DNA of 64,000 nucleotides from Terrisporobacter vanillatitrophus (GTDB taxonomy: Bacteria > Bacillota > Clostridia > Peptostreptococcales > Peptostreptococcaceae). Where the stretch lies: contig NZ_CP154625.1 of the NCBI RefSeq assembly GCF_051148895.1, positions 310,001-374,000 of the forward strand. The letters are read 5' to 3'. A program made the translations under genes and the position numbers. Within the stretch, counting starts at the first letter, position 1. Every line of letters begins with the position of its first letter. The notes beneath the pieces are model-generated. The model was not told the DNA's origin and ran no database searches. It worked only from the letters and a program-made list of their open reading frames with translations. Positions 1 to 13,864 of this stretch are shown here, one piece after another.

Positions 1-162
1 GCAAGAGGTCTATTAAATTTAGTTTTATTATTCTAAATTAATACGTACTTTATATGTAGCTTCAATTATAAACAAAATAAATATTTATAAATGAATTATT
101 ATTTTATTAATATAGCATAATAAAATTAACCTAAATTATGCATATTGCTATGTTGATTTGTG

Positions 163-191
163 TTGAAAATTAACATACATAAATATATAAT
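163..191 (+). promoter_or_regulatory. sigma-A type promoter of lon
   Basis: TTGAAA at 163-168 and TATAAT at 186-191 are separated by exactly 17 bp, and the -10 lies about 40 bases before the lon start. The rest of positions 1-228 is A/T-rich and shows no other gene or structure. Confidence 0.7.
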
Positions 192-231
192 ATAAAAAGC
201 AAAGAAAATAGCACTTTAAGGAGTGATAATG

Positions 232-2589
232 ATGGAACAAAATTATACTAAAATTGACCATGAGTTACCATTGATACCTTTAAGAGGATTAGCCATATTT
301 CCATATATGATATTAAATTTTGATATAGGTAGAGAAATGTCATTAAAAGCATTAGATCAAGCTATGTTAGAAGATGAATTAGTATTTTTAACTTCGCAAA
401 TAGAAGCAGAAGTAGATGAGCCTACAACAGAAGATTTCTATCATGTTGGAACTATTTGTAAAGTTAAACAAGTTATCAAATTACCTGGAGATACAGTTCG
501 TGTTTTAGTAGAAGGAGTATCTAGAGGTAAAGTTAAAGAAATAGACGAAGAAGATGGATATTTTAAAGCAATAGTAGAAGAAATAATATATGATCAAGAA
601 AATGCAGAGTTAGATATAGAAGTAGAGGCATTTGTAAGAAATGTTTTTGATGCATTCGAAGAATACATAAATATAGGAAATAGGGTTTCGCCAGAAATCT
701 TAGTGTCTCTTGGAGAAATAGAAAATGTTGATAGATTTATAGATACTATTGCATCTAATATTTACTTAAAAGCAGAACAAAAACAAGAAATTCTTGAAGA
801 GTTTGATATAGTTAAAAGATTAGAGTTATTGTATAGAATTCTGTTGGAAGAAATAGATATACTAAAAATAGAAAAGAAAATAACTCTAAGAGTCAAGAAA
901 CAAATGAATAAGGTTCAAAAAGAATATTATCTTAGAGAACAATTAAAAGCTATACAAAAAGAATTAGGAGAAGATGAAGACTTAACTTCTGAGGTTGAAG
1001 AATATAAAGAAAAACTTAAGAAGATTAAAGCGCCTAAGGAAACAAAGGAAAAAATAGAAAAAGAAATTAATAAATTTTCTAGAACATCTCTGGGATCTCC
1101 AGATTCATCAGTAAGTAGAACATATTTAGATACTATATTCTCACTACCATGGAATAAAGAAACAAGAGATAAACTTGATTTAAAAAATGCTAGAGAGATT
1201 TTAGATGAGCAACATTATGGATTAGAAAAAGTTAAAGATAGAATATTAGAATATTTAGCTATAAGAAAATTATCTAAATCACTAAAAGGACCAATAGTTT
1301 GTTTAGTAGGACCTCCAGGTGTTGGTAAAACTTCTATAGCAAAATCTATAGCAGAAGCCTTAGGTAAAAAATTCGTAAGAATATCTTTAGGTGGAGTAAG
1401 AGATGAAGCTGAGATAAGAGGGCATAGAAGAACTTATGTAGGTTCTATACCAGGTAGAATAATCAATGGTATAAAAGAAGCTCAAACTAAGAACCCAGTA
1501 TTCTTATTAGATGAAATAGATAAAATGGCAGCAGATTATAAAGGAGATCCATCTTCAGCAATGCTTGAAGTCTTAGATCCAGAACAAAATAAAACATTTG
1601 TTGATCATTATTTAGAAGTACCTTTTGATTTATCGAAAATACTATTTGTTACTACAGCAAATAGCTTAAGTACAATACCAGGGCCATTACTTGATAGAAT
1701 GGAAATAATAGAAGTATCAGGTTATATTGAAGAAGAAAAACTTAATATAGCACAGAAATACTTACTTCCAAAACAAATTAAAGAAAATGGATTAAAAGAA
1801 GGATTTGTAACAATAGAAGAATCAGCAATGAGAGACATAATAAACTATTATACAAGAGAAGCAGGAGTTAGAACTTTAGAGCGAACTATAGGTAAGATTT
1901 GTAGAAAAATTGCTAAAAAATTCGTTGAAGACTCATCACTAGAAGATGTTTTAGTAACTTCTAAAGATTTAGAAGAATATCTAGGCAGAGATAGATATCT
2001 ATATGATTTAGCGGGAACAAAACCTGAAGTAGGTGTAGTAACAGGTCTTGCATGGACTTCGGTAGGAGGAGTTACGCTTCCTGTAGAAGTAAATGTATTA
2101 AAAGGAAAAGGGCAAATTGTATTAACAGGATCACTTGGTGACGTAATGAAGGAATCGGCTAGAACAGGTATATCTTATATAAGATCTATAGCGGATAAAT
2201 TTGACATAGACCAAGATTTCTACAAAACAGAAGATATTCATATACATTGTCCAGAAGGAGCAACTCCAAAAGATGGTCCATCTGCAGGTGTAACTATGGC
2301 TACTGCAGTAATTTCTGCATTAACTAAAATTCCTGTTAGATGTGATGTGGCTATGACTGGTGAAATAACTCTTAGAGGTAGAGTAATGGTTGTAGGTGGA
2401 ATTAAAGAAAAGGTACTTGCAGCACATAGGGCTGGAATTAAAAAAGTTTTAATACCAAGAGAATGTGATGCTCAATTAGATGAAATACCTGAAAATGTAA
2501 AAGAAAAACTAGAAATTGTTCTTATTGACCATATGGATCAAGTTTTAGAGCATGCTTTAGTAAAAGACGGTGATAAAAATGAAAATTAG
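232..2589 (+). CDS. lon: ATP-dependent Lon protease
   Basis: Cytosolic ATP-driven serine protease that degrades misfolded and regulatory proteins. The 785-residue length is normal for bacterial LonA. An N-terminal LON substrate-binding domain (about 10-205) is followed by a charged coiled-coil, the AAA+ module with Walker A GPPGVGKT near 360 and Walker B FLLDEIDK near 423, and the C-terminal protease domain. The catalytic pair is Ser684 in PKDGPSAG and Lys727 in GGIKEK. AAGGAG at 218-223 serves ATG at 232 (8-base spacer); ATG at 229 or GTG at 223 are alternatives, the latter too close. The gene ends inside engB, an arrangement that suggests co-translation. Confidence 0.97.
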   Translation: MEQNYTKIDHELPLIPLRGLAIFPYMILNFDIGREMSLKALDQAMLEDELVFLTSQIEAEVDEPTTEDFYHVGTICKVKQVIKLPGDTVRVLVEGVSRGKVKEIDEEDGYFKAIVEEIIYDQENAELDIEVEAFVRNVFDAFEEYINIGNRVSPEILVSLGEIENVDRFIDTIASNIYLKAEQKQEILEEFDIVKRLELLYRILLEEIDILKIEKKITLRVKKQMNKVQKEYYLREQLKAIQKELGEDEDLTSEVEEYKEKLKKIKAPKETKEKIEKEINKFSRTSLGSPDSSVSRTYLDTIFSLPWNKETRDKLDLKNAREILDEQHYGLEKVKDRILEYLAIRKLSKSLKGPIVCLVGPPGVGKTSIAKSIAEALGKKFVRISLGGVRDEAEIRGHRRTYVGSIPGRIINGIKEAQTKNPVFLLDEIDKMAADYKGDPSSAMLEVLDPEQNKTFVDHYLEVPFDLSKILFVTTANSLSTIPGPLLDRMEIIEVSGYIEEEKLNIAQKYLLPKQIKENGLKEGFVTIEESAMRDIINYYTREAGVRTLERTIGKICRKIAKKFVEDSSLEDVLVTSKDLEEYLGRDRYLYDLAGTKPEVGVVTGLAWTSVGGVTLPVEVNVLKGKGQIVLTGSLGDVMKESARTGISYIRSIADKFDIDQDFYKTEDIHIHCPEGATPKDGPSAGVTMATAVISALTKIPVRCDVAMTGEITLRGRVMVVGGIKEKVLAAHRAGIKKVLIPRECDAQLDEIPENVKEKLEIVLIDHMDQVLEHALVKDGDKNEN

Positions 2590-3190
2590 AAGTTCAGAAA
2601 TAGTGGTAAGTGCAATTAAAAAAGATCAATATCCTGATGAAGGACTGCCAGAGATAGCTTTAGTTGGAAGATCGAACGTGGGAAAATCTTCAGCTACAAA
2701 TGCTTTATTAAATAGAAGAAACTTTGCAAGAACAAGTCAAACTCCTGGGAAAACAAGAACTATAAACTTTTATAAAATAAATGATGAGTTTTATTTTGTT
2801 GACCTTCCTGGTTATGGTTATGCTAAGGTATCAAAATCAGAAAAGGATAAATGGGGAGTTATTATGGAAAGATATCTACAAGATAGACAAGAATTATGTG
2901 CTATTTTCTTACTTGTAGATATAAGACATGAGCCAACAAACGATGATGTTATGATGTATGAATGGATAAAGCACTTCGGATATAACTGTGTTATTATAGC
3001 AACAAAAGCAGATAAAATATCTAGAGGTCAATATCAAAAACATATAAGCATAATAAGAAAAAAATTACAGCTTGAAAAAGATGAAAAAGTAATACCACTT
3101 TCTTCTTCAAAGAAAACTGGAGTAGAAGATGTATGGAATGAAATAATAGCTCAATATGAAGAACATGGTTATGAAATAACAGTTGATTAG
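2579..3190 (+). CDS. engB: ribosome biogenesis GTPase YsxC/EngB
   Basis: Essential circularly simple GTPase of the TrmE-Era-EngA-EngB superfamily that acts in late assembly of the 50S ribosomal subunit. At 203 residues it has the usual length. G1 GRSNVGKSS (about 31-39), G3 DLPGYGYA (about 75-82) and G4 TKAD (about 143-146) are intact. ATG at 2579 overlaps the last 11 bases of lon, so expression probably depends on translational coupling; the lon-engB pair is common in Firmicutes. A strong hairpin terminator follows 4 bases after the stop codon. Confidence 0.96.
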   Translation: MKIRSSEIVVSAIKKDQYPDEGLPEIALVGRSNVGKSSATNALLNRRNFARTSQTPGKTRTINFYKINDEFYFVDLPGYGYAKVSKSEKDKWGVIMERYLQDRQELCAIFLLVDIRHEPTNDDVMMYEWIKHFGYNCVIIATKADKISRGQYQKHISIIRKKLQLEKDEKVIPLSSSKKTGVEDVWNEIIAQYEEHGYEITVD

Positions 3191-3194
3191 TATA

Positions 3195-3238
3195 AAATTG
3201 TGCTGAAATGTAAATTCACATTTCAGCACAATTTTTTT
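3195..3238 (+). terminator. terminator of lon-engB
   Basis: Perfect 17-bp stem (3195-3211 with 3218-3234), 6-base loop, then a run of seven T. It separates lon-engB from the rRNA operon. Confidence 0.93.
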
Positions 3239-3660
3239 ACTTACAAGGATATTGATAGCACAAGCTTTTATTAACATTTAAATTTTAAGAGGATAGAAAT
3301 ACTTGTAATAATTTCATGAGAGGTATTCTATTTTGATTAAAATATTGATCATAATTAATTTATTCGTGAAAAATTAGAGCTAAGAGGCGAGCAATTATAA
3401 TTAAATAATTATTAAAAAACTAGGCATAATTGTTCTTACTTTGAGTATATTAATAGATGACGATAAAATACTTGATATGAGATATTTATTATTTTTATAT
3501 AAAAATATAAAAAATTATTCACATTATTAGCTGATGGATTGTTGATAAAAATTAATAATTCACAATATAGGCCTGTTTCAAATTGTTTATAATGTGGATA
3601 AAATGTAATGAGGTATGTTAATAAGTTTTTTATAAAATTATAGTATAAAAAAAGTTTAAA
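3239..3660. other. intergenic stretch with no recognised gene
   Basis: A/T-rich DNA of about 420 bases between the engB terminator and the first rRNA promoter. Short open frames exist on the minus strand but have no ribosome site or recognisable product. I see no RNA gene here. Confidence 0.5.
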
Positions 3661-3667
3661 AAAACTA

Positions 3668-3696
3668 TTGACCAATATAATTTACGATGATATAGT
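3668..3696 (+). promoter_or_regulatory. rRNA operon promoter P1
   Basis: TTGACC at 3668-3673, 17-bp spacer, TATAGT at 3691-3696. It lies about 230 bases before the mature 16S 5' end and 87 bp upstream of a second promoter of the same geometry. Confidence 0.75.
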
Positions 3697-3754
3697 ATTA
3701 CTTGTCCTTGAGACAGGGACAAAAGGTCAACAAAAAACTTTTGAAAAAAAGTTG

Positions 3755-3783
3755 TTGACAAAGAAAAACAGCTTTGGTAGAAT
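3755..3783 (+). promoter_or_regulatory. rRNA operon promoter P2
   Basis: Consensus TTGACA at 3755-3760, 17-bp spacer, TAGAAT at 3778-3783. It is the stronger of the two tandem promoters by match to consensus and gives a leader of about 135 bases. Confidence 0.85.
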
Positions 3784-3813
3784 AAAGAAGCTGAAACAAG
3801 CAAAAGAACTTTG

Positions 3814-3833
3814 AAAATTAAACAGTAGGTTAA
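3814..3833 (+). other. pre-16S processing stem, 5' arm
   Basis: These 20 bases are perfectly complementary to 5439-5458 just after the 16S gene. The pairing would loop out the 16S rRNA and create the RNase III substrate typical of bacterial rRNA precursors. Confidence 0.85.
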
Positions 3834-3924
3834 CAATAAATTAATTCTTTAAGAATTAAACTGAAACAACAAACAAACCAAGCCAGATATTCAGATAATG
3901 ATTAGCTGAGCAATTGGACAACTT

Positions 3925-8502
<4,578 letters not shown>

Positions 8503-8572
8503 ATAAATATAATGGAAACATTAAATGTTAGCAGTTTTGAAAGTACTAACAAAAGTTAATACTTGAATAAAG

Positions 8573-8694
<122 letters not shown>

Positions 8695-8721
8695 ATTTTT
8701 TATTATTAAAAGATATTTATA

Positions 8722-8749
8722 GGCATACCAAATAGGTATGTCTTTTTTT
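8722..8749 (+). terminator. terminator of the rRNA operon
   Basis: 8-bp stem (one G-U pair) with a 4-base AAAT loop followed by seven T, 26 bases after the 5S gene. Confidence 0.85.
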
Positions 8750-8920
8750 ATGTGTGGCCAGCATGGTCAACCGTTTGACGGTGAAAGTCCGTTGCAAAAA
8801 AATTAATTAAATCAAAATAAATACTATAGTTTATAAAAGTTTAGACGTATTATTAATAAATATAAGCATTATAATTAGGAGACAGAAAAATAAACTATTT
8901 AAGAATATAGGAGTATGATA

Positions 8921-9847
8921 ATGCAGTATACAGAGAGTGTTAGTCAAACAAAAATATTATTAGAATCGGGAACTAATGAGCTTGAAATAATGGAGTTTAC
9001 AATAGGAGAAGAATTATTTGGAATAAATGTAGCTAAAGTACGTGAGATATTAAGAGCTCAAGAAGTAAAAAAAATGCCAAACTCACATGAAGTAGTAGAA
9101 GGAATATTTAAGCCTAGAGATGAAATAATAACTGTTATAGATTTAGGTAAATATTTAAATATACCTAGAAGTGGTAGTGGAACACATGACATTTTTATAA
9201 AAACTAATTTTAACAAATTAGTTTTTGCTTTTCATGTTGAGGCTGTTGTTGGAATAGGTAGAGTTTCATGGGAAAACATAAGAAAACCTGATAAAATCAT
9301 ATATGGTGGTGGAGAAGGCGTTGCGACAGGTATTGCCGAACATAATGATAAATTAATAACTATATTAGATTTTGAAAAAATAGTAGCCGAAATAAGTCCT
9401 GAGTCTAGTATTCAATATGATGAGATAGACAAATTAGGAAAACGTAAAGATTCTTATAAACCAATATTGATAGTTGAAGATTCAACATTACTTTCAAAAA
9501 TGATATGTGATTGTATGAATAAAGCAGGTTATAGAAATATAATAAAAATGGATAATGGTCAGGATGCATGGAAATATTTAAGTGAAGTTAAAGAAAGTGG
9601 AGATCCTATATCAAATCATGTGACATGTATAATATCTGATATAGAAATGCCTTTAATGGATGGTCATAGGCTAACTAAATTAGTAAAAGAAGATAATAAT
9701 CTTAAAAACATACCGCTAATATTATTTTCATCATTAATAAGTGATGAAATATATGCAAAAGGAAAAGAGCTGGGAGCAGATGAGCAAATAACAAAACCAG
9801 AAATCGGAAATCTTGTTAGTATTGTTGATAGATTTATAAACAAATAA
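8921..9847 (+). CDS. cheV: chemotaxis coupling protein CheV
   Basis: CheV couples chemoreceptors to CheA and adapts the signal through its own phosphorylation. The 308 residues carry an N-terminal CheW-like domain (about 20-155) and a C-terminal receiver domain (about 180-308). In the receiver the acidic pocket VED, the phospho-acceptor Asp in SDIEMP and the Lys in ITKPE are intact. ATG at 8921 has TAGGAG 7 bases upstream; an ATG at 8915 is too close to it. No other chemotaxis gene is in the window, so this is an orphan cheV placed just after an rRNA operon. Confidence 0.93.
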   Translation: MQYTESVSQTKILLESGTNELEIMEFTIGEELFGINVAKVREILRAQEVKKMPNSHEVVEGIFKPRDEIITVIDLGKYLNIPRSGSGTHDIFIKTNFNKLVFAFHVEAVVGIGRVSWENIRKPDKIIYGGGEGVATGIAEHNDKLITILDFEKIVAEISPESSIQYDEIDKLGKRKDSYKPILIVEDSTLLSKMICDCMNKAGYRNIIKMDNGQDAWKYLSEVKESGDPISNHVTCIISDIEMPLMDGHRLTKLVKEDNNLKNIPLILFSSLISDEIYAKGKELGADEQITKPEIGNLVSIVDRFINK

Positions 9848-10051
9848 TACTTTCAAATATTTAATAATTTACTCATATTATACTTACATGAAACATTATA
9901 AAGCTAATGTTTTTGTAGTTGATATGAGTATTTTTATATCAATTAATATGTAACCTAGATTTTCTTCATATATATAAATACTAGAAAAGGGGTAACCAAA
10001 TGGCTATCAATATAATAATATAAAAGGTAGAATATTTTAGGGGGCATGAAT

Positions 10052-11128
10052 ATGAAAGGCAAAATTAGAAAGATATTTCCAGGAGCAAATACAAGTAACG
10101 GATTTTATTCCTATTTCGATTATATTATTCCAAAAGATGTGAATAGGATTTTTTGTTTAAAAGGTGGTCCTGGAGTTGGCAAATCATCTCTAATGAAAAA
10201 AGTAGCACGTGACTTTTCAGAAAGAGGATATGACGTAGAAGTATTTCCGTGTTCATCTGATCCAGGTTCGCTAGATGCAGTTGTAGTAAAAAAATTAAAA
10301 GTTGTTTTGTTAGATGCAACAGCACCACATATTGTTGATCCTAAGATACCTGGAGCTATAGACGAAATAGTAAATTTCGGTGATTTTTGGAATGTGGATA
10401 ATTTAGAAAATAATAAGGTGGAAATAGTACAATGTAATAAAGAAATAGGATCATGTTTCCAAAGAGCATTTAAATATTTAAAGGCTGCGGAACCAATTTT
10501 TTATGATATAGAAAGTAAAAATAGTGATGCAATGGATTTTGGTAAACTTAATAAATTTACGGATGAATTTATAGAAGAATTATTTAAAGGAATAGAAAAT
10601 AAAAATGAACTTTCTAATCCTAGACATTTATTTGGAACAGCCATAACTCCAATAGGTCATATTGACTATGCAGACAGCTTGCTTCAAGAGGCTAAAAAGG
10701 TTTATTACCTTGATGGAAAAATAGGTTATGGAAAGACTACTTTTTTAAAGAGAGTATATGATAAGGCAGTATTGAAAGGATTAAAAGTAGAAGTATTTCA
10801 CTATCCTCTTATACCAGAAAAGATAGAATCAATAATGATTACAGATTTGGGAATAGCAATAACTACAAGTTCTTTATTTAAAGATAAAAATACAATTAAT
10901 CTAGGTCAATTTATAGATAAAGAAAAAATAAATGATTACAAAGAAGAATTAGAATTAGATGAAAAAATATTAGACGAATTAATAAATTATGCTATTTCTA
11001 ATTTGAAAAAAGCAAAATCAAATCATGACGTAATTGAAAATTACTATATACCAAATATGGATTTTGATAAGGTTGATCAATTGAAAGAGCAATTAGTGGA
11101 GCGAATTCTAAAATATAAAAATAAATAG
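10052..11128 (+). CDS. two-P-loop ATP-binding protein (PRK06851-like)
   Basis: Uncharacterised ATPase seen in spore-forming Firmicutes. The 358 residues contain two separate nucleotide-binding loops, GGPGVGKSS near 39-46 and DGKIGYGKTT near 224-233, so the protein looks like two tandem P-loop modules. No membrane segment is apparent. ATG at 10052 follows TTAGGGGG with a 7-base spacer, better than ATG at 10046. It stands alone between cheV and the pilus operon with its own terminator. The family name is from recollection of similar 360-residue proteins; the biological role is not known to me. Confidence 0.75.
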   Translation: MKGKIRKIFPGANTSNGFYSYFDYIIPKDVNRIFCLKGGPGVGKSSLMKKVARDFSERGYDVEVFPCSSDPGSLDAVVVKKLKVVLLDATAPHIVDPKIPGAIDEIVNFGDFWNVDNLENNKVEIVQCNKEIGSCFQRAFKYLKAAEPIFYDIESKNSDAMDFGKLNKFTDEFIEELFKGIENKNELSNPRHLFGTAITPIGHIDYADSLLQEAKKVYYLDGKIGYGKTTFLKRVYDKAVLKGLKVEVFHYPLIPEKIESIMITDLGIAITTSSLFKDKNTINLGQFIDKEKINDYKEELELDEKILDELINYAISNLKKAKSNHDVIENYYIPNMDFDKVDQLKEQLVERILKYKNK

Positions 11129-11136
11129 TTAAGATA

Positions 11137-11190
11137 AAAAGCTATGATATTAAATGAAAAAATTTATTTTAATATCATAGCTTTTATTAT
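11137..11190 (+). terminator. terminator after the two-P-loop ATPase
   Basis: 18-bp perfect stem (11137-11154 with 11168-11185) whose 3' arm ends in TTTT, followed by a further A/T-rich tail. Confidence 0.85.
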
Positions 11191-11271
11191 TTTGGTTAAA
11201 ATAAGAGTTTATATCTGTATAAATAAGAACTTAAGTGTTGATAATCATAGTAGATATTTATTGTAATCGAG

Positions 11272-12657
11272 GTGATTAAAATTACAACATCAGAAGTAGA
11301 TTTATCCATATTAGTACCAGAAAAGCTTGCAAGGAAATATAATTTGTTTCCTATGGAGCTAAATGAAGATTCTTTAATAATAGGCATAGAAAAAGAAAAT
11401 ATATATGCAGCTCAAGATTTAAAGTTAGTTACAGGAAAGAACATAATTATAAAACAAGTATCAAGAGAAGATGTTTTAGATAATATTGAACTATGCTATG
11501 GAGATTCAATTAATGTAGATGATGATTATGCTAACTATTTATTTCAAGACATTCTACAAAAATCCGTAAAGGAAAAAGCCAGTGATATACATATTGAACC
11601 CTTCAGCGATTCATTAAAAATTCGTATGAGGGTGGATGGCAATATGAAGGAAATGTTGAATTTAGAATTAGATTTATATCCATCCCTTGCATCTGTAATA
11701 AAATACAAAGCTAATATGGACATTACAGAAAAAAGATTACCTCAAGATGGAAGGATAGACGTAAAAATCAAGGATTCATTAGTAGATATTAGGATTTCAA
11801 CTGTTCCAACTACTTATGGAGAAAAAATAGTACTTAGGCTTTTAAGTAGAGATTCTTTTCTTAAAACAAAGGAGGAACTGGGATTTTCTAAAGATGCTAT
11901 AGAAAAAATTCAAGAAATAATAAATAAAAAGACAGGTATATTACTTGTTACTGGCCCAACAGGAAGCGGAAAAACTACAACAGTATATTCTATTTTAAAG
12001 GACTTGAGAGATACAAGTAAAAATATCATGACTATTGAAGATCCTGTTGAATACAAAATGGAGGGTATAAATCAAATTCAAGTAAATCATAAAGTAGGTC
12101 TTACTTTTGAAAAAGGATTAAAAGCAATTCTAAGACAGGACCCAGATATTATCATGGTCGGAGAGATTAGAGATGTAGAAACCGCAAAAACAGCTGTAAG
12201 AGCAGCAATTACAGGACATTTAGTAATAAGTACACTTCATACTAATGATGCAGTTTCATCTATAGCCCGATTAATTGACATGGAAATTCCACCATACTTA
12301 TTAAATGCATCTTTGATTGGTGTTATATCACAAAGGTTAGTAAGAAAGGTATGTGAAAACTGTAGTAATGAAGTTATTATTAACCAAAATGAGAAAAAAT
12401 CAATTTATACAGCCATACCTATTGGATGTGAGGAGTGTTTATACACAGGGTACAATGGTAGAACTGTAGTTTTTGAAATTTTGTCTATAGATGATGAAAT
12501 ACGAAACGGAATTCAGGAAAATAAAGAAGCTAAGGATATAAAAAATATAGCTATAAAAAATGGAATGATTACTTTTGAAGATACTTATTCCTATTTAATT
12601 AAAAACAAAATAACAACTTTAGAAGAATGTATCATGAATAAAGAAATTATTAATTAG
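11272..12657 (+). CDS. pilB: type IV pilus assembly ATPase PilB
   Basis: Hexameric extension ATPase that powers pilin polymerisation at the cytoplasmic face. A short MshE/GspE-type N-domain (about 10-70) precedes the ATPase with Walker A GPTGSGKTT near 228, Walker B DPDIIMVGEIRD near 289 and the His box GHLVISTLHTNDA. A zinc site is formed by CENC near 360 and CEEC near 385. Start is uncertain: the coordinates use GTG at 11272, but the 8-base Shine-Dalgarno GAGGTGAT covers 11269-11276 and includes that GTG, pointing instead to ATT at 11281. First gene of a six-gene pilus operon. Confidence 0.92.
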   Translation: MIKITTSEVDLSILVPEKLARKYNLFPMELNEDSLIIGIEKENIYAAQDLKLVTGKNIIIKQVSREDVLDNIELCYGDSINVDDDYANYLFQDILQKSVKEKASDIHIEPFSDSLKIRMRVDGNMKEMLNLELDLYPSLASVIKYKANMDITEKRLPQDGRIDVKIKDSLVDIRISTVPTTYGEKIVLRLLSRDSFLKTKEELGFSKDAIEKIQEIINKKTGILLVTGPTGSGKTTTVYSILKDLRDTSKNIMTIEDPVEYKMEGINQIQVNHKVGLTFEKGLKAILRQDPDIIMVGEIRDVETAKTAVRAAITGHLVISTLHTNDAVSSIARLIDMEIPPYLLNASLIGVISQRLVRKVCENCSNEVIINQNEKKSIYTAIPIGCEECLYTGYNGRTVVFEILSIDDEIRNGIQENKEAKDIKNIAIKNGMITFEDTYSYLIKNKITTLEECIMNKEIIN

Positions 12658-12668
12658 GAGAAAAGATA

Positions 12669-13847
12669 TTGTATAAATGCATAATTTACGATGAAGAAAA
12701 TAATAGAAAAGTTTTAAAACTAAATATTGATAGTGAAGATGAAATATATTCTTATGCTGATAAGAACAGATTTAAAGTAGTAGATATTAAGGAAATGAAA
12801 TCGTTTTTTAAAGGGAGGAGATTAAAAAACAAGGATTTAAAAATTTTCTCAAAAGAAATGAGTATACTCTTAAAATCGGGATGTGAAATATCTAAAATTT
12901 TAAGGACATTAATAAATGAATCAAACGATAGAGTGAGGATTGTACTAAGAAAAATACTTGGAGATATTGAAAGAGGCAGTTCAATAAAGGAGTCTTTTGA
13001 AAATACTAAGGCTTTCTCTAATTTTTATATAAGCATGATAGCAGCAGGAGAAATGAGTGGTAACTTAGATGATGTTATGGACAAACTAGCCATTTATTAT
13101 GATAAAGAAAATAAATTGAGAAATAAGATTATAAGTATATTAATTTATCCAACTATATTGATAATTACCATGATTATATCTTTTATATTTATTTTACTTT
13201 TTTTAATTCCTAATTTTGAAGATATTTATGCAGATAACAATATGAAAACACCAGGATTGACTAAAATACTAATATTTTTGTCTCATTTATTTAGAGATGA
13301 TTTACTTTTAATTATAATTGGCAATTTAGTTTTAATAGGAGGATTAATATATCTTAAGAAAAATAGTGATAAGTTTAATGAAAGGATAAATAGCCTTATA
13401 TTTAAACTTCCAATTGTAAAAACATATATAAAATTAATTATTACTAATAAATTTATAAAAGCTTTATCAATTTTAATATCTAGTGGAGTGCAAATTGTAG
13501 ACTCCATTGAAACATCAGCAAAAGTAATGAGCAACGAATATATATATTTGAAAATATGTAAAGCAAATGATTTTATTAAGAGAGGTAATAGCATAGGAGA
13601 TTCTCTAAAGACAGTGGAAGAATTACCATCTTTACTATTATCTATGATAACCATAGGAGAAGAAAGTGGAAAACTAGATACAGTTCTAAATACGGTCACC
13701 GAGTACTATGAAAATGAATTAGATTCAAAACTTGAAATTGGGACAAAATACTTTGAAAACTTTATCACTTTATTTATAGGAGTAGCGGTAGGAATAATAG
13801 TTATATCTATGATGGTACCAATGTTTGATGCTGTATCAGCTATTTAA
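12669..13847 (+). CDS. pilC: type IV pilus inner-membrane platform protein PilC
   Basis: Polytopic platform protein of the GspF/PilC family that couples PilB to the growing pilus. The 392 residues hold two repeated cytoplasmic GspF domains (about 55-160 and 255-360), each starting with a LKIFSKEMSILLKSG-like segment. Hydrophobic segments lie near 160-182, 213-228 and 362-385, giving the usual three transmembrane helices. It starts with TTG at 12669 behind AGGAGA, 11 bases after pilB. An N-terminal extension of about 50 residues precedes the first GspF domain. Confidence 0.92.
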   Translation: MYKCIIYDEENNRKVLKLNIDSEDEIYSYADKNRFKVVDIKEMKSFFKGRRLKNKDLKIFSKEMSILLKSGCEISKILRTLINESNDRVRIVLRKILGDIERGSSIKESFENTKAFSNFYISMIAAGEMSGNLDDVMDKLAIYYDKENKLRNKIISILIYPTILIITMIISFIFILLFLIPNFEDIYADNNMKTPGLTKILIFLSHLFRDDLLLIIIGNLVLIGGLIYLKKNSDKFNERINSLIFKLPIVKTYIKLIITNKFIKALSILISSGVQIVDSIETSAKVMSNEYIYLKICKANDFIKRGNSIGDSLKTVEELPSLLLSMITIGEESGKLDTVLNTVTEYYENELDSKLEIGTKYFENFITLFIGVAVGIIVISMMVPMFDAVSAI

Positions 13848-13864
13848 AAAAGGAGGTAATAGCA

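Noticed and set aside
3436..3836. Minus-strand frames of 68-79 codons upstream of the rRNA operon
   Set aside because: Phe/Tyr/Leu-rich translations of A/T-rich DNA without ribosome sites; they overlap the rRNA promoters.
11193..11271. Possible c-di-GMP riboswitch before the pilus operon, as in some clostridial pilus loci
   Set aside because: The gap is under 80 bases and lacks the conserved aptamer segments.
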